DNA from: Scleroderma bovista | Taxonomy: Eukaryota > Basidiomycota > Agaricomycetes > Boletales > Sclerodermataceae | Direction of reading: 5' to 3' | NCBI GenBank assembly: GCA_037178675.1 | Contig: JAYMGJ010000347.1 | Location: forward strand, 1 to 64,000 | DNA length: 64,000 bases | Shown: positions 47,601-59,040 of the stretch, piece after piece | How positions within the stretch are numbered: the stretch's first letter is position 1 | Layout: every line of letters begins with the position of its first letter | The notes under the pieces: generated by a model | What the model was told of the DNA's origin: nothing | What the model saw: the letters and a program-made list of their open reading frames with translations, nothing else | Database searches by the model: none | Made by a program: the position numbers and the translations under genes

Positions 47601-48793
47601 TCCCTTGAAAAACTACTGAGTTCACCCGTAAATACAAACGAAAGACCGAGTAAACAGTCTTGTGTTTTTGCCTCTGGCACGATCTTGGATCCGGGTGCTT
47701 TTGGGCCCGCGAGTTTAGCTGCTTTGGCAGCTGCCCAGCTGTGAATGATCCCAACCATCAGCGACTCATTTTCCGTGAGGACAGGAAAGTGGAAGGACGT
47801 ACTTGAATGGCTTTGAGGGTGCGCTGGGTGCGTCGGGGGTAGGCTTGGAAGGGGATGAAGGTGTGGGCAGGGTGTTAGTTTTAGACTTGGCCGGCTTGGG
47901 AAGAGGGATCTTCTTGGTCCGTTTCGTCGGAACAAGATCGTCATCGTCATCATCTTGCTCAGGCACGGGGGTGGGTTTGACAGGGGATGAAGATTTGGGT
48001 GGGAAGTCGGATTTGGATTTGGATTTGGTTGACTTGGGAAGAGAGGTCTTTTTGGTGAGTTTCGTGAGGACAAGATCGTCGTCGTCGTCGTCTTCTTCTT
48101 CCTCTTGCTCAGGCACAGATTCATCTTCGTCACTCACCACGAAGTCATCATCCGCAGCCTTCCCCCGTTTCTTCTGAGTTGTGCCTCTGCGAAGGTTACT
48201 CGAGGATGCCTTGGGAGTAACGACCGCTTTCTTCCTTGGTGGCAGTGATGGCTTGCTCGGTTTTGCAGCGCCAGCCGAGTCCGACTCGTCGTCTGACACT
48301 ACCACGTGCTTGCGTTTGGCGGTAGGTTTAGGCGTGGGCAGGGGGTGGGTGTCATCATCGCTGTCGAGTACCATTACTCTGTCGGACTTGCTCATGCGCG
48401 TTGGCTACGATCTGTCAGGAAACACTGTCCATGGAGAAAGTATAAGACGTACGGCTTGTATCGGTGCTGGCTTGGTATTTCCGGTGTGCTGAGTTGGTGG
48501 CGCCTGTGCACGAATTGCAGGACTTACGGTGTGTGCACTGAGGAGAATGAACGCAAGTTACTACGAGAATCAGCAATGAACGCACGCCGTTCCATTCTTG
48601 TCGCCTTTGAACCAATTGAGCACATGAGACGCGTGCACTGATTCAAGGCAAAGACTCACTGGTGTTGACTGAAGTGGGTTGTTTCTTCGCCTAGAACACT
48701 GTCAGCTTTGATTCAGAGGATGGCCAGGACACACACACGCTCTCCGAAGAACGAGCGAATGTCCGTTCCCGCTTGTTTCTTAGGTGGGGCCAT
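44664..48793 (-). CDS. RFC1: Replication factor C large subunit (RFC1)
   Basis: Many exons; borders only partly resolved. The ATG at 48793 gives MAPPKKQAG then DIRSFFGE, matching the PCNA-facing DIRxFFG start of RFC1. Next come a Lys/Asp-rich acidic region (48395-47810); a BRCT domain (LSFVFTGELSSFSRDEAIDL, then TSFVILGENAGPSKVAAIKK); and a clamp-loader AAA+ module with LWTSRYAPQNLKEICGN, Walker A LLTGPPGIGKTTTAH (46880-46836), MNASDTRSKK and Walker B CLIMDEVDGMSAGDRGGVGA (46600-46540). The RFC1 C-terminal domain follows (KILGPYLFSRTARETLGDKM; TYYLSRDDWDTVVELG), then a Lys-rich nuclear tail ending at 44664. RFC1 loads PCNA onto DNA as part of the five-subunit RFC in the nucleus. Walker motifs are intact and no stop was seen in the exons traced. 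Confidence 0.93.
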
Positions 48794-49158
48794 GGAGGAG
48801 AAGGCTGTCACGTATGTCACAAGCAATTTGGACACAGGTCACACCCTGTCACACCGCGTCTGAGTTCATTCGTGCCATGATTGCAAATGTCGTCCTCGAC
48901 GCTGACACCGTCACATCCAACATGGCAGCAAGACTGTCGACGTGTTCACTTGGACACGTCCTCTTCCTCAAGAACCAAGTACCATTGTCAGACTTCCATC
49001 TGTTTGTGTCACACCGTGGGGACTTGAAATCTGACCCACTCATCCAGTCCCGTCGCGCAGCTCGCACGTATGCCAAGGAGTGACGTATGTGCCTTCTCTT
49101 CCTTCATGAACTCGTTGACCGGTGTGCACCTTGACAGGCTCCATCGCGCGCGGCCAAA

Positions 49159-50172
49159 ATGACACAAGAATTGATCACGTCGTTTGACACACTTGCATCG
49201 CACTTGTACACGACATTCATCGCGCTATCCACGTCTCTCGCGCTCCGTGATACCTCCAAGCCAAACAACGCTATGCCCGTTTCCGCGAGCAGCCGCACAG
49301 GACGCGTGTTTATGGCTATTGTCCTCGGGCCTACGGTTGGTACCGCGAAGGCTCGTGTGATACTCGGTATCGATGGGTTCGAGGTGAGAGTGTGGGGTAT
49401 GAGAGAGGACACGGTGCTTGATGGAACCGTAGAGCGCGATTCGGAAGACAGTGAGAGTGACGATGACAATAATGAGTCTGAGGCGGACGCTGACAAGAGC
49501 GACCACGACCCGAGTTCTGAATCGGACTCGAACGATACACAGAGTACGCGAAATTCACCTCCCCCGTCCAGAAGCCCATCTCCATCCCTCTCTTCGTCAT
49601 CGACATCGTCTTCCTCCGATGTACCCGATCACCGGGATAACACCAGGACACTACCCCAAGACCCCCTCCGCGCAGCTGAACGTCTCCTCTCTCAAACACT
49701 CGCAAGTGCATGGGCAGAGGATACAAATGGACAAGGATTAGCCTCTGAAATGGGTGCGTCTCTACCTTTCCTCCTGACGACTCATACATCCTCATCGCTA
49801 ACACTGCATACATACATAGCACCCACCCACACCCACATCCTCATCCGTGCCCCGAGGCGATTCACACATCCATCGTGGACACCACAGCAAAATATATCGG
49901 GGGCAATGGATGCGGCACTTGAGGCGTTTTTGTGTGAATCTGGGGAGGTGGTGCATTCAGAAGGGGCTGACGCCAGTACTAGTTCAGCAAGAGCGAAAAC
50001 GAGGAAGCAAAAGAAAGGGAAAGGGTGGGTCGAGGGTGTTTGGATTCGAGCGCGTGGTGGGGATACACGCAAAGATAGGGAGCGAGGGCAAGATTGCGGA
50101 GAGGTTGCCGAAGAGGACGAGTGGATTTGGTGGTCATGGGATGGAAAACTGTTAGGATTCGCAGATTGGTGA
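49159..50172 (+). CDS. Asp/Ser-rich protein of unknown function
   Basis: A 337-aa single frame, divergent from RFC1 with 365 bp between starts. The first 90 residues look folded (FMAIVLGPTVGTAKARVIL, GFEVRVWGMRED). An acidic Ser/Asp tract follows (EDSESDDDNNESEADADKS), then a long poly-Ser stretch, a second ordered-looking part (THTHILIRAPRRFTHPSW) and a basic linker. It ends DEWIWWSWDGKLLGFADW. I do not recognise the family. It may share a bidirectional promoter with RFC1; upstream exons cannot be excluded. Confidence 0.65.
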   Translation: MTQELITSFDTLASHLYTTFIALSTSLALRDTSKPNNAMPVSASSRTGRVFMAIVLGPTVGTAKARVILGIDGFEVRVWGMREDTVLDGTVERDSEDSESDDDNNESEADADKSDHDPSSESDSNDTQSTRNSPPPSRSPSPSLSSSSTSSSSDVPDHRDNTRTLPQDPLRAAERLLSQTLASAWAEDTNGQGLASEMGASLPFLLTTHTSSSLTLHTYIAPTHTHILIRAPRRFTHPSWTPQQNISGAMDAALEAFLCESGEVVHSEGADASTSSARAKTRKQKKGKGWVEGVWIRARGGDTRKDRERGQDCGEVAEEDEWIWWSWDGKLLGFADW

Positions 50173-50648
50173 CTCGCATGCGGTGTGTATGCTGTCTGAT
50201 CCGTTCTTCGGGCGTTGATGTATCTATTTCCTTCACTGTGATAGAAACGCGGCCGTTCTAAGCAATCTGTATTCCACGCACGTCGTTTGATATAACTACT
50301 GTTATTCTTGATCCAAGCTGGAACTCGAGTGTAGTAACACGCATTCTGCACTCTTCAGCACAGGGCATCCATTCCTGCCTACTTCAAGGAGTGGTTATTG
50401 TCAAACTAGATGATCCACATCCCATAGGAAGCTAGTTCCTACGTCTACCAAGGTCGGATGTCCGAGTTGGATGATCGCAGTACGTACCTCTTTAAAAGGC
50501 TCGGAACTCCGGTCTTAGGTGCAAAAGATAACTTACTGTTGAATTATTTAGACCACAGTAAGTTGGAGATTTGAACACCACAAGAGAATGTACAACTTCA
50601 AACCAAGATCACAGTTGACTCCTCACTGACCCTGGGGTGCCCTTGAAC
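50173..50648. other. Intergenic
   Basis: No gene seen; promoter side of the small gene at 50649. Confidence 0.5.
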
Positions 50649-51168
50649 ATGGCGTTGGACGTCACGAACCTAGATTCTAAGTAAGTGCAAATGAGAACAA
50701 TTGACCTCGAGGGTTACCCACCAATATAGGAACTTCATTGGCCATGGCGAGCCCCATGGTTTCTTAGCTTTCGAAGAAGCTGATGGGGTGTTTCACACCA
50801 AAATGTCATTTCGACGTGGTGGTCCCTGAGTCGTTTTTGAGACACAAGGAAACAAGTCCGCTGAGCATTATCAAACGTTCACTGCGCAGGTAAATGTGAT
50901 GTACAAAGGGTAGTAACCATATGGGTTCCTGACTCATGGCAGATTAAATCAGTTCGGCGTTTCACTGCACGCTGTGGAATCCTGGTACCATACAATGAAA
51001 TGCTTGAACGGGTGGCTAGCAACGGAGATGACTACGTAATGAAGAAGATATTACAGAATCCCTCAGGTCACTTAGCAGGCCTGTGTGCACTTTGAACCAG
51101 AAACCGGATCGTTCAAAGTGTATAGGGACCTTCGCGATCTGTCAGGTCTGAATTTTGTGAAGTCATAA
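50649..51168 (+). pseudogene. Small four-exon gene with one in-frame TGA; unknown function
   Basis: Exons 50649-50680, 50730-50889, 50943-51066 and 51101-51168 (384 nt, 128 codons) join in consistent phase. The protein reads MALDVTNLDSK, NFIGHGEPHGFLAFEEADG, VFHTKMSFRRGGP, then a TGA at 50827-50829 (codon 44), then VVFETQGNKSAEHYQTFTAQ and on to a natural TAA. The TGA fits a CGA-to-TGA change as in the transposons. The last intron (34 nt, GTCACT donor) is short. No family recognised. It could be a recent pseudogene, a sequencing error, or a readthrough case; the good frame on both sides suggests recent loss. Confidence 0.6.
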
Positions 51169-53210
51169 CCACGATTGCTACTGCATATCTTGTTCGAACA
51201 CAAAATGAATCCCGCTTCACACACTCCCCAAAGTAAGTCCACGAACAGAACAGCAGTCCATCACTCCACGAATTTCCCATGCTTCTTGTGCCATCCTTCA
51301 ATTGAGTCAGGGCCATAGTGTTGGTACACCTTCTTGGGCCCTTCGGGTAGCCGCACATAGTCTGGTTTCGAGTCGGCACGGACAATAACCTAGGGTGGGG
51401 GGTTCGTCAGGTTTAATTGCAAGTATGATCTAAGGGCCAGACCATCTCGTCGGGAGCTTCAAGTTCTGGAGAATCAATCACGGATGCGAAGGGATGTAAA
51501 AGGTCTGGCCTGGATACAAATCACCGCCTGCACTACAGAGCAGTCAGTACCATACATACCAGTGCTCGTCATAAAGCCAAAGCATAGTGGAGCATGTCGT
51601 GCAGAAATGACGCTGCGAAGAAGCAATCGATTGCTTCTTCGTGTCGCGGTTCATGACTGCTCTGTATACTCTGCAGTCCCCATGATCATTACAGACCAGA
51701 GCATCAGTGTGAAGGTACTCGGTAAGCTGGGCGGTATGAGCTCACCCGATATTGTCTTTCCCCTGAGTAATCTCAAGAGTGGGTGCGTGGGCGCCAAGAT
51801 TGATCGAACCGCCCACACCGCCGACTTTGCGACAGATGGAGCATACGCAAAGCTACATGATCGGTAGTTGGTACAGAGATGGGAAATCATCTGCTCGCAC
51901 TGCTGACAGCAGTGGAGGATGTACAGACCTGATAAGGAACGGGCGTGCTACTCAAAACGCTGAAACGAACTGCGCCGCAATGGCAGCTTCCTTCGAGTTT
52001 AATGGGCATGGCTGTCCAAGTACAAGAAAGCGAGAGGGGATGATATGAGATGGGCAGCGATTGGAAGATAAATGAATGATGATGTCATTGGCATTACTGG
52101 CAGACTACCCCCTGAAGGGGGGTAGTGTATAGTCTGTGTGCGAAGAGAGGTATGCCGGGCGGTCAACCCGTTTGCAAAAGGGGCAGGTTAGGGTGTGCAG
52201 TTTCGAGCCTGCGAAAGCTCTCGTCAGGAGGCTTAACCGCTACCCCGACCGCCGCCCTTCCAGGGTTGTGTAGGTGAACTACCATCTACCACATACGAGG
52301 GAAGTGGGCCGAAGCGTGTGAGCTGGCAGCGACCCGACGCAAGGATGGTCTGAAAAACTGGGTGAAGGCGGGTGGGGACAAGGGGGCTTCTTTGTCAGCG
52401 AAGCGAGCAGCTGCTCCCACAAGCCAGCTGTCCCTTTCGGGAGCACGTGCCACGCCAGCACTCTTTCGTCCCCTAGCCAGTGTGGATCCTCTCTCGCCAT
52501 ACCGCTGAGGCCATCCGACGAGTGGCACAGATAGTATGTATCAAGTTCACGTTTAACGCCGAGAACGCTGGCATTCGGGCTACTGGGCCGGATACCCGAA
52601 AAGCGCGCCCCAGAGTCTCGGTATAGACCGAACCCACACTAGGTTGACGGAGAAAAAGGTGTACCGTTCCATCGATAGGCAGACAGAAGACCGACCGCGA
52701 TATCCTGCCACATGGAAACTGCACTATTCATGCATGGTGGAGTACCGGGTACTTGCAATGCTGCGCTGGTTGCAGGTTGACTGCCGTATCATTGTGTACC
52801 AAGTCCTCCCTGCTAACGATGGAGGTCAGCGCCAACCATAATACTATCATAGGTGCGGCTCACCCCGAAGAATACCAATATATAAAAAAGCGGCGACCAC
52901 ATATTAATTTGCCTACTAATACTGTTACAGTGTTGCTCAACAAATACTCTGACCGTCGGCGTGGGCCACATTCACCATCTATAATATGCTTCTCAGGCTG
53001 CCAAAGGTATCTTGACGCTCATCGGTGATCATCATCATATGACACCTCAACTTGGCTGACTCCAGCCTGCCGCCATGTGCGCTATCCCTTGTGGGTCATC
53101 TCATCATACCAGGGCGTAGGTGTGCCTGGTGGCCAAGCCCAGGGGATATTTGATGGGTTGAATCCCTTTCCTCATAAACATCGTGCTCGACATCTAATCG
53201 CCCCCAACTG
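51169..53210. other. Intergenic, no supported gene
   Basis: About 2 kb. 52159-52252 contains paired GGCGGTC/GACCGCC arms around A-box-like and B-box-like sequence but does not fold as a standard tRNA. Minus-strand frames at 52279-52724 have no domain signal. Confidence 0.45.
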
Positions 53211-55838
53211 ATGGAGTCTCTCAACACCGACAGATCAACTCAATCATCTCAGAAGTGAGTCGATCTACTGGATGCTTACATACGGATGATAACCCCAATC
53301 ACCCAGGAAAAATGACCTCGATTTGGACTTATATGACCAGTTTCAGCCCCATACTTCCCAACCTAGCTACGACGTTCCAGGGTATGTACATTGATGTATT
53401 TATTTGATGTCGCGTTGCAAAACAATCTACAATCATTGTAGACTCTTAGCTCGAGGAAAATTCACATCACCTACGGCGTCATACAACCTAAACACGTAAG
53501 TAGCGGCTACCCTCCTTGCCTAAACTTGGATTTATTGCATTATCACGCTAGTCAAACCACTCAGCCCTACACACGGCCACGGAAGTAAGATCGTGTCAAC
53601 GATCCGTACGTCTTAAGACTGACCTCTATTCCTACCAAGCACCGGACAGCCTTCAAAGTTAGTTACCCCGTTGTTTAATCCTGTTTATGCTAACGTTGTT
53701 GGTACAGACCCCCCAGCATCCCAAACAAGCACTTTCAACATGTCCAACCCACCCAAGGCCAGTCCGGCCACGACCAATCCGCCCATAATCTTCAGCGTGA
53801 ACATAGCCTTAGTCATCCTGGTTACTCCGATCCCGGCCACGGTCACTCCAGCCAGGGTCACCCTGGCCACCCCCAACCCAGCTATGGTCACTCCAGCCAT
53901 AGTCAACCTGGCCACCCCCAACCCAGCTATGGTCACTCCAGCCATAGTCAACCTGGCCACCCCCAACCCAGCTATGGTCATAGTCAACCTGGCCACCCCC
54001 AACCCAGCTATGGTCACTCCAGCCATGGTCAACCTGTCAACCCCCAACCTGGCTATGATTCCTCCAGTCGTGGTCAACCTGTCAACCCCAAACCTGGCTA
54101 TGGTCTCTCCAGCCATGGTCAACCTGTCTACCCCCAACCTGGCTATGGTCCCTCGAGCCATGGTCAACCTGCCAACCCCCAACCTGGCTATGGTCCCTCC
54201 AGCCGTGATCAACCTGTCAACCCCCAACCTGGCTATGGTCCCTCGAGCCATGGTCAACCTGTCAACCCCCAACCTGGCTATGGTCCCTCGAGCCATGGTC
54301 AACCTGTCAACCCCCAACCTGGCTATGGTCCCTCGAGCCATGGTCAACCTGTCAACCCCCAACCTGGCTATGGTCCCTCGAGCCATGGTCAACCTGTCAA
54401 CCCCCAACCTGGCTATGGTCCCTCGAGCCATGGTCAACCTGTCAACCCCCAACCTGGCTATGGTCCCTCCAGTCGTGGTCAACCTGTCAACCCCCAACCT
54501 GGCTATGGTCCCTCCAGCCATGATCAACCTGTCTACCCCCAACCTGGCTATGATCACTCCAGCCGTGGTCAACCTGTCTACCCCCAACCCGGCTACTCCA
54601 GCCATGGTTCGGATGATGGGTATCGGCAACCCTTCAAACGAGAAGGCAGTTCATATCAGCCATCTTCCTTTATTGCGGACGAGCCCCCACCTTCAGGGGC
54701 TACTTTGGGATTCGAACAGAGCATTTCGAATCCTGTCACCTATTCCAAGTCTGCTGCCAAGCAACCCACCAGGTAGGACAGATATCATTGTTCTGTACAG
54801 ATGCTTACGGGCTCGCATTGGCAAGCGGCTCCCATGATTTGGATGGCGGCCATTGGAAACCCTTCAAACGAGAAGGTGGTTCATACCAGCCATCTTCCTG
54901 TATTGCGGATGAGCCTTCGCCTTCAGGGGCTATTTTGGGGTTCGAGCAGAGCATTCCGAATTCTTTCACCTACCCCAAACCTGTTGCCGAGCAATCCACC
55001 ATGTAGGTCAGACATTGTTGTTCTGTACAGATGCTTATGGGCTTGCATTGGCAAGCGGCTCTCATGGCTTGGATGGCGGCCTTTGGAAACCCTTCAAACG
55101 AGAAGGCAGTTCATACCAGTCATCTCCCTGTACTTCAGATGAACCTCCACCTTCAGGGGCCACTTTGGGGTTCGTTGAACAGAGCATTCCCACCTACTCC
55201 AATCCTGTTGCCAAGCAACCCACCAGGTAGGATGGATACCATTGTTCTATATAAATGCTCACGACTTTGCGTTGGCAAGCGATCCTTATGGTTCGGATGG
55301 TGGTCATTGGAAACCCTTTAAACGAGAAGGCGGTTCACACCAGCCATCTTCCCATACTGCGAACGAGCCCGCAGGCCAATCAGGGACGAGTTTTCGGTAT
55401 GAACGGCGGATCCCCAAATCTTTCGCGGCGTCCTAATGCGACGGTTAGATTGAGATCCCACGGCAATCTTACTCCTTCCAAGGGCACTGCCCAACCTACG
55501 GAGTAAGTCAGTCATGTATAGTGGTACTACATACACTTTTAGTTGAAGTGGGACTCATTTCTGCAGGAACAAAGCCCCCCCCAAGGCGAAACAGTAAGAT
55601 GGGCAGTTCTAATTCCCATGAACAATATTATTGAAGCTTTCGTACTATCTCACGTAGAGGACAGAAAGTGGGGCAATCCAGCAACCAACAACAGAACTCT
55701 AACACGAGCGGCCAGTCCAACAACTATGGCGATCGGTAAGGACCGAACAATATACCCGTTCACGTTATTAGCGTACTAAGTTTGCTTGATCGTACCAGGT
55801 CTGCACACAAAGATAAGTACTCCAAGCACACTGGTTAG
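53211..55838 (+). CDS. Pro/Gln/Gly/Tyr-rich tandem-repeat protein (multi-exon, unknown family)
   Basis: The ATG at 53211 (MESLNTDRSTQSSQ) is followed by four or five short exons in consistent phase, for example KNDLDLDLYDQFQPHTSQPS, FTSPTASYNLNT and TQTTQPYTRPR. A large exon then encodes about 17 copies of a 15-residue repeat, QPVNPQPGYGPSSHG. Next come about four copies of a second unit (HWKPFKREGGSYQPSS ... DEPPPSGATLGFEQSI), each about 228 bp and each with its own 53-nt intron, so exon and intron were duplicated together. The end exons give SNQQQNSNTSGQSNN and SAHKDKYSKHTG with a TAG at 55836-55838. There is no signal peptide or membrane segment, and it is low-complexity and prion-like in composition. 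Exact inner splice sites are uncertain. Confidence 0.65.
53861..54609 (+). repeat. 45-bp minisatellite in coding sequence, about 17 units
   Basis: The unit encodes QPVNPQPGYGPSSHG. One unit is shortened to 36 bp and the last is partial; early units carry His and Ser (PGHPQPSYGHS) and late units Val, Asn and Gly. 45 is a multiple of 3, so two plus-strand frames and one minus-strand frame stay open across the array; only the Gln/Pro/Gly/Tyr frame continues into the flanking exons. Confidence 0.9.
54601..55440 (+). repeat. About 228-bp exon-plus-intron tandem repeat, 4 copies
   Basis: CCTTCAAACGAGAAGG recurs near 54631, 54861, 55091 and 55314 (as CCTTTAAACGAGAAGG in the last). Copies share TTGTTCTGTACAGATGCT upstream and diverge toward the last copy, which ends differently. 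Confidence 0.88.
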
Positions 55839-57376
55839 ACAGCGATCTCCACTTGTTTGTTCGCTCTCAACCATCTGAAAGTCAACTCAGACATACGTCA
55901 GTTGTTTTCCAGCTTTGTTAGGTCTCACTTGAAGCTCCGTCGGGACTTGCCCCGTATACCCTTTACGAGCATGCCACCATTATCTTCTGTTTGTTCTATG
56001 TCATTACCCTTTGTTGTGCTGAAGTTGCTGTATCTACTCAAGCTGTGCATGTTTCCAATGCATCTCTCGAGTCCAGGGCCAGAAGTTTGTCTCGCCAAGT
56101 TCTAGACTAAGAACCACTGGAAACATATCGACGACAATTGTGCTCTGTTCGGAACTTTGGCGGTCGAATGTACTAATCATTCTTGTATCACTCAAATCCA
56201 AGGGGCCGATAGTGAAGGTGTAATTAAGCAAGTCAACAATCGTGACGTAGTTTTCCCCTCTCGAGCGATAAATATCATTGTCACCCTTTTCTGAACGACT
56301 TCGCTTTCGAGTTCTCGCTGCAATCGTGGTATTCGATATTTGATACTCTACGAAAAGATCCCCGTCATTTGTTATTGATATGCATTTTCCTTGGCCCGGT
56401 GGATATCAGTACCAGCTTTGTTGATGGCTTCCTAATTACTACCCATCGGCACCGACGAGTGAGAGGAGGTGCGACGTCGATCGGGCGCTTCCTCAACACC
56501 TAAACTGGCACGTACTCCAATGGTAGTCAACCAGTCATATCGCGGCAAGCGGAACGAAATCTACATCATGCAGACATGATGTCAATATAAAAGCGCTCCT
56601 ACTTAATTCGTTCATTGTCCGTTTCTCTTGATGACAGACCAAGTTCATCGGACGTCAGTCCGCCGGTTGCACTCCATATCGCACGGGTTGCTGGATCCCA
56701 AACACTGATTGTTACCTGGCGAAGAATTGTGAGTACCAAATCAAAGGCTTTCGTTTACAGCAACCTAAGGAGCCCACACTCCCCGATCATGAGTCATGAG
56801 CTATATGATGTTCCAAAGTGTGTATGTCGTGTCGATGGATGCGGTCGATAATTCTATAAGCCTTTAGATGTTCTTTACGAAAGTCCAATTTTGAGAAGCA
56901 ACTGATATCCACCCGCAGTCGGCTGCCGCCCTACATGGAAGATGATCGATGATCAACCACATGTTTTGTCCTACTTGGTAGATAGAAACACTATTTGAAG
57001 GTTGTCCTGTCGTCAGATAATCCTTTCGCCGTGACATGTCGCCAATCTACGTTTGCATCAAGATAGCTACGGTTTGCAATGAAGTCCCGGGCTCCCCGAG
57101 GCGGATCAAAGACTCCGAGGAAGACAATCATTCCTTCTTGAATACAAAGTCCGGGTAATCGATATAATCGTCCTCGACAAAAACTCAAGGAGTCTATCTG
57201 TTGCATCGTATTAGAGAGTTATCGTAGACAGGCCGTGTATAGGGAAACTCACTATACAGAGGAAAGTGCTAGGAACCCAACCTCTATAACTTTTTTGCCC
57301 CAGTGATATCGGGGTTGGTATATCGGTGGCTAGCACGAGTTTAGAATAGATCAATCGCAATTTACAGTGAATGAAT
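55839..57376. other. Intergenic, no supported gene
   Basis: About 1.5 kb. A minus-strand frame near 56290-56040 (DNDIYRSRGENYVTIVDLL) is protein-like but isolated. A plus-strand frame at 56615 may be a short broken gene. Neither can be supported. Confidence 0.4.
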
Positions 57377-57851
57377 TTACTGAGCTATGCGACCCAGTTG
57401 CACAAGGCCACTCGAACCGACGAAGAAGTTGACCTGGACACATGCGTACAGGATATCGTCAATGAAACCCAAGCACTAACTTACGGCAGCAAGACTGTGG
57501 TTGATTGGTGTAATGACGAAGCAATAGCGAACCCAGATGAATCCGGTGCACGTCAGTGCTATAGATCCGTGAGATAAGGGCGTTTAAAGCATAAGCCGAT
57601 ACTCACCAACATTTTGGGACACACTCAGTTTGTCCGCAGGGCGGTTCAAGTCCTTCAAGCCAGCGGCTACTAAACACCATTTCATCAATGGTACCCAAAA
57701 GAATATTGTCTTTGGACCTGTTATGCAGACGCAGAGAAGTTAACAGGTGAGGCATATTCGCTGTGGGTAGCTACGCGCGTAACATACCAGCTGGATGATT
57801 CAAGAATGCTGCAAACTTAGAAGGAACGGCTGAGGCTGCTGCGCCAGACAT
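57377..57851 (-). CDS. Mitochondrial pyruvate carrier subunit (MPC2-type)
   Basis: Exons 57851-57788, 57717-57607, 57558-57485 and 57433-57377 (306 nt, 101 aa), all phases consistent. MSGAAASAVPSKFAAFLNHP is followed by the family signature AGPKTIFFWVPLMKWCLVAA, then GLKDLNRPADKLSVSQN, TCTGFIWVRYCFVITPINH and SLAAVNFFVGSSGLVQLGRI. Three membrane segments are expected in the inner mitochondrial membrane, where MPC1/MPC2 heterodimers import pyruvate. GPKT-FFWxPxMKW marks the MPC2 side. At 101 aa it is slightly short for the group, mostly at the C-terminus. No damage seen. Confidence 0.93.
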
Positions 57852-58662
57852 TTTCGCTGGACCGATTGATCTCGAGGAAACTGGAGTAAAAAGTTAGTCT
57901 TGGACTCTTGGTGACTCGCCCATCCCCGACTCCCACGATAGTGGGGGAGGGTTTTATCTGCCAGAAACGTCCCGCGCCCTGCAAATGGACCTGTAGTGTG
58001 CGAAAGCCTTTCTATTTCTAGTTACTTAGGTCAGACTGTACAGTTGATTGATTATTAATGAATGGTGGCTTGTTGTAACTGGTCGACCCACACCTTTCGA
58101 TCCACACACACTGCTGTCCCGTATTGGTACGTTGTAGCATGGTATAAATCTCATTCCGAGCGATACTAATGTATCCCATTTCAGGTTCTACGTATTGCAG
58201 CCTCATTCCTGTATGCCGTCTATATTATTTTTCCTTCATTTCTGTTTTGACAGTGTCAGTGTCTTCTATGATGGAATGATTATTAGCATTACATGCAATG
58301 CACTTTCTGTTACTATGTCTTTGCAGTCTTTGCAGAGTGCTCAATATCATCATTGCAAAGTCCTGCTTAAAATTGCTGAATGTGATCCTTTGACTGTATC
58401 TCAGTATTTACATCTGCTGTGGTTTCTTTATTCACCTGAGCTAGTAAAACAACAACTGATGTTTATGTCTGCACATGACCTATTTGTTGGGGTTGGCATA
58501 GCCACAAGCTGGCAGCCACCTCCTGACCCCTAAAACATACAGTATATAGCTCAAGTAGGATAATGGTGTTGAAGCAATACCTATATACGTAGAGGAACTG
58601 CTACTCCAACTCACCTGTTGGGTGGAGTGCACAACCTGAGATGGTACCGGTAGCTGGTCAAG
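57852..58662. other. Intergenic, gene block to transposon block
   Basis: No gene supported. The plus-strand frame 58195-58533 is AT-rich and hydrophobic without a known domain. The MPC2-type promoter should lie near 57860-58050. Confidence 0.45.
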
Positions 58663-59032
58663 TGTTATGGTCCAACTTTTTATCTTATCTAATCTGCGAT
58701 TAGATAGCATTTATCTTATCTTAGTGTACAGCCTCTGTCTTATCTGCCTGGTCTAGACCTGTACCTCGTGCTGTACACGCTGCCACCCTTGACATCATTA
58801 TGCATAGCCTTAGCTCCACAGTGATGTCATTACATAGCCTTCTACCTGCATGTAGCCTCATGGATAGCCTCGCGTAGCCCTTGTGTGTAGTAGTATATAT
58901 ACCGTGCAATCAAGCACCCAGAGGCTCCCCATTCGAGCTCATCTTGGGTCTTTGCTCTAGATACTCGCATCCTATCCTCTCAGAGGCTTAGTGTGTGGTC
59001 GGGTCCTTGGTGTTTTGCCTAGGGTCGTCTCA
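58663..59032. mobile_element. Solo LTR family C (TSD TCAAG)
   Basis: TGTTATGGTCC ... CTAGGGTCGTCTCA (370 bp, TG...CA) with the perfect duplication TCAAG at 58658-58662 and 59033-59037. Its last 100 bp or so match the U5-like ends of family A LTRs; its first 90 bp match, reversed, 7061-7153. TATA-like TATATATACC is near 58892. Confidence 0.92.
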
Positions 59033-59040
59033 TCAAGAGC

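Noticed and set aside
48784..49083. Plus-strand frame upstream of the Asp/Ser-rich gene
   Set aside because: Its first bases overlap RFC1 exon 1 on the other strand and the rest lacks domain features; better explained as the shared upstream region.
50827..50829. TGA as a selenocysteine codon
   Set aside because: Most fungi lack the selenocysteine machinery, no SECIS-like element was sought successfully, and CGA-to-TGA changes are common in this window.
52155..52255. tRNA-like sequence (minus strand) with A-box-like GTAGCGGTTAAG and B-box-like GGCTCGAAACT and outer arms GGCGGTC/GACCGCC
   Set aside because: The T arm and anticodon stem do not pair properly and the acceptor arms are too far from the B-box for a tRNA; at most a tRNA-derived relic.
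53685..54629. Minus-strand 314-codon frame (TIARLGVDRLTMA repeats) and the plus-strand STPNLAMVPRAMVNL frame
   Set aside because: Both are shadows of the 45-bp coding repeat; only the Gln/Pro/Gly/Tyr frame joins the flanking exons in phase.
56040..56400. Minus-strand frame with DnaJ C-terminal-like words (GDLFVEYQI, GDNDIY)
   Set aside because: The words occur in the wrong order for a DnaJ protein and no other part of the family is nearby.
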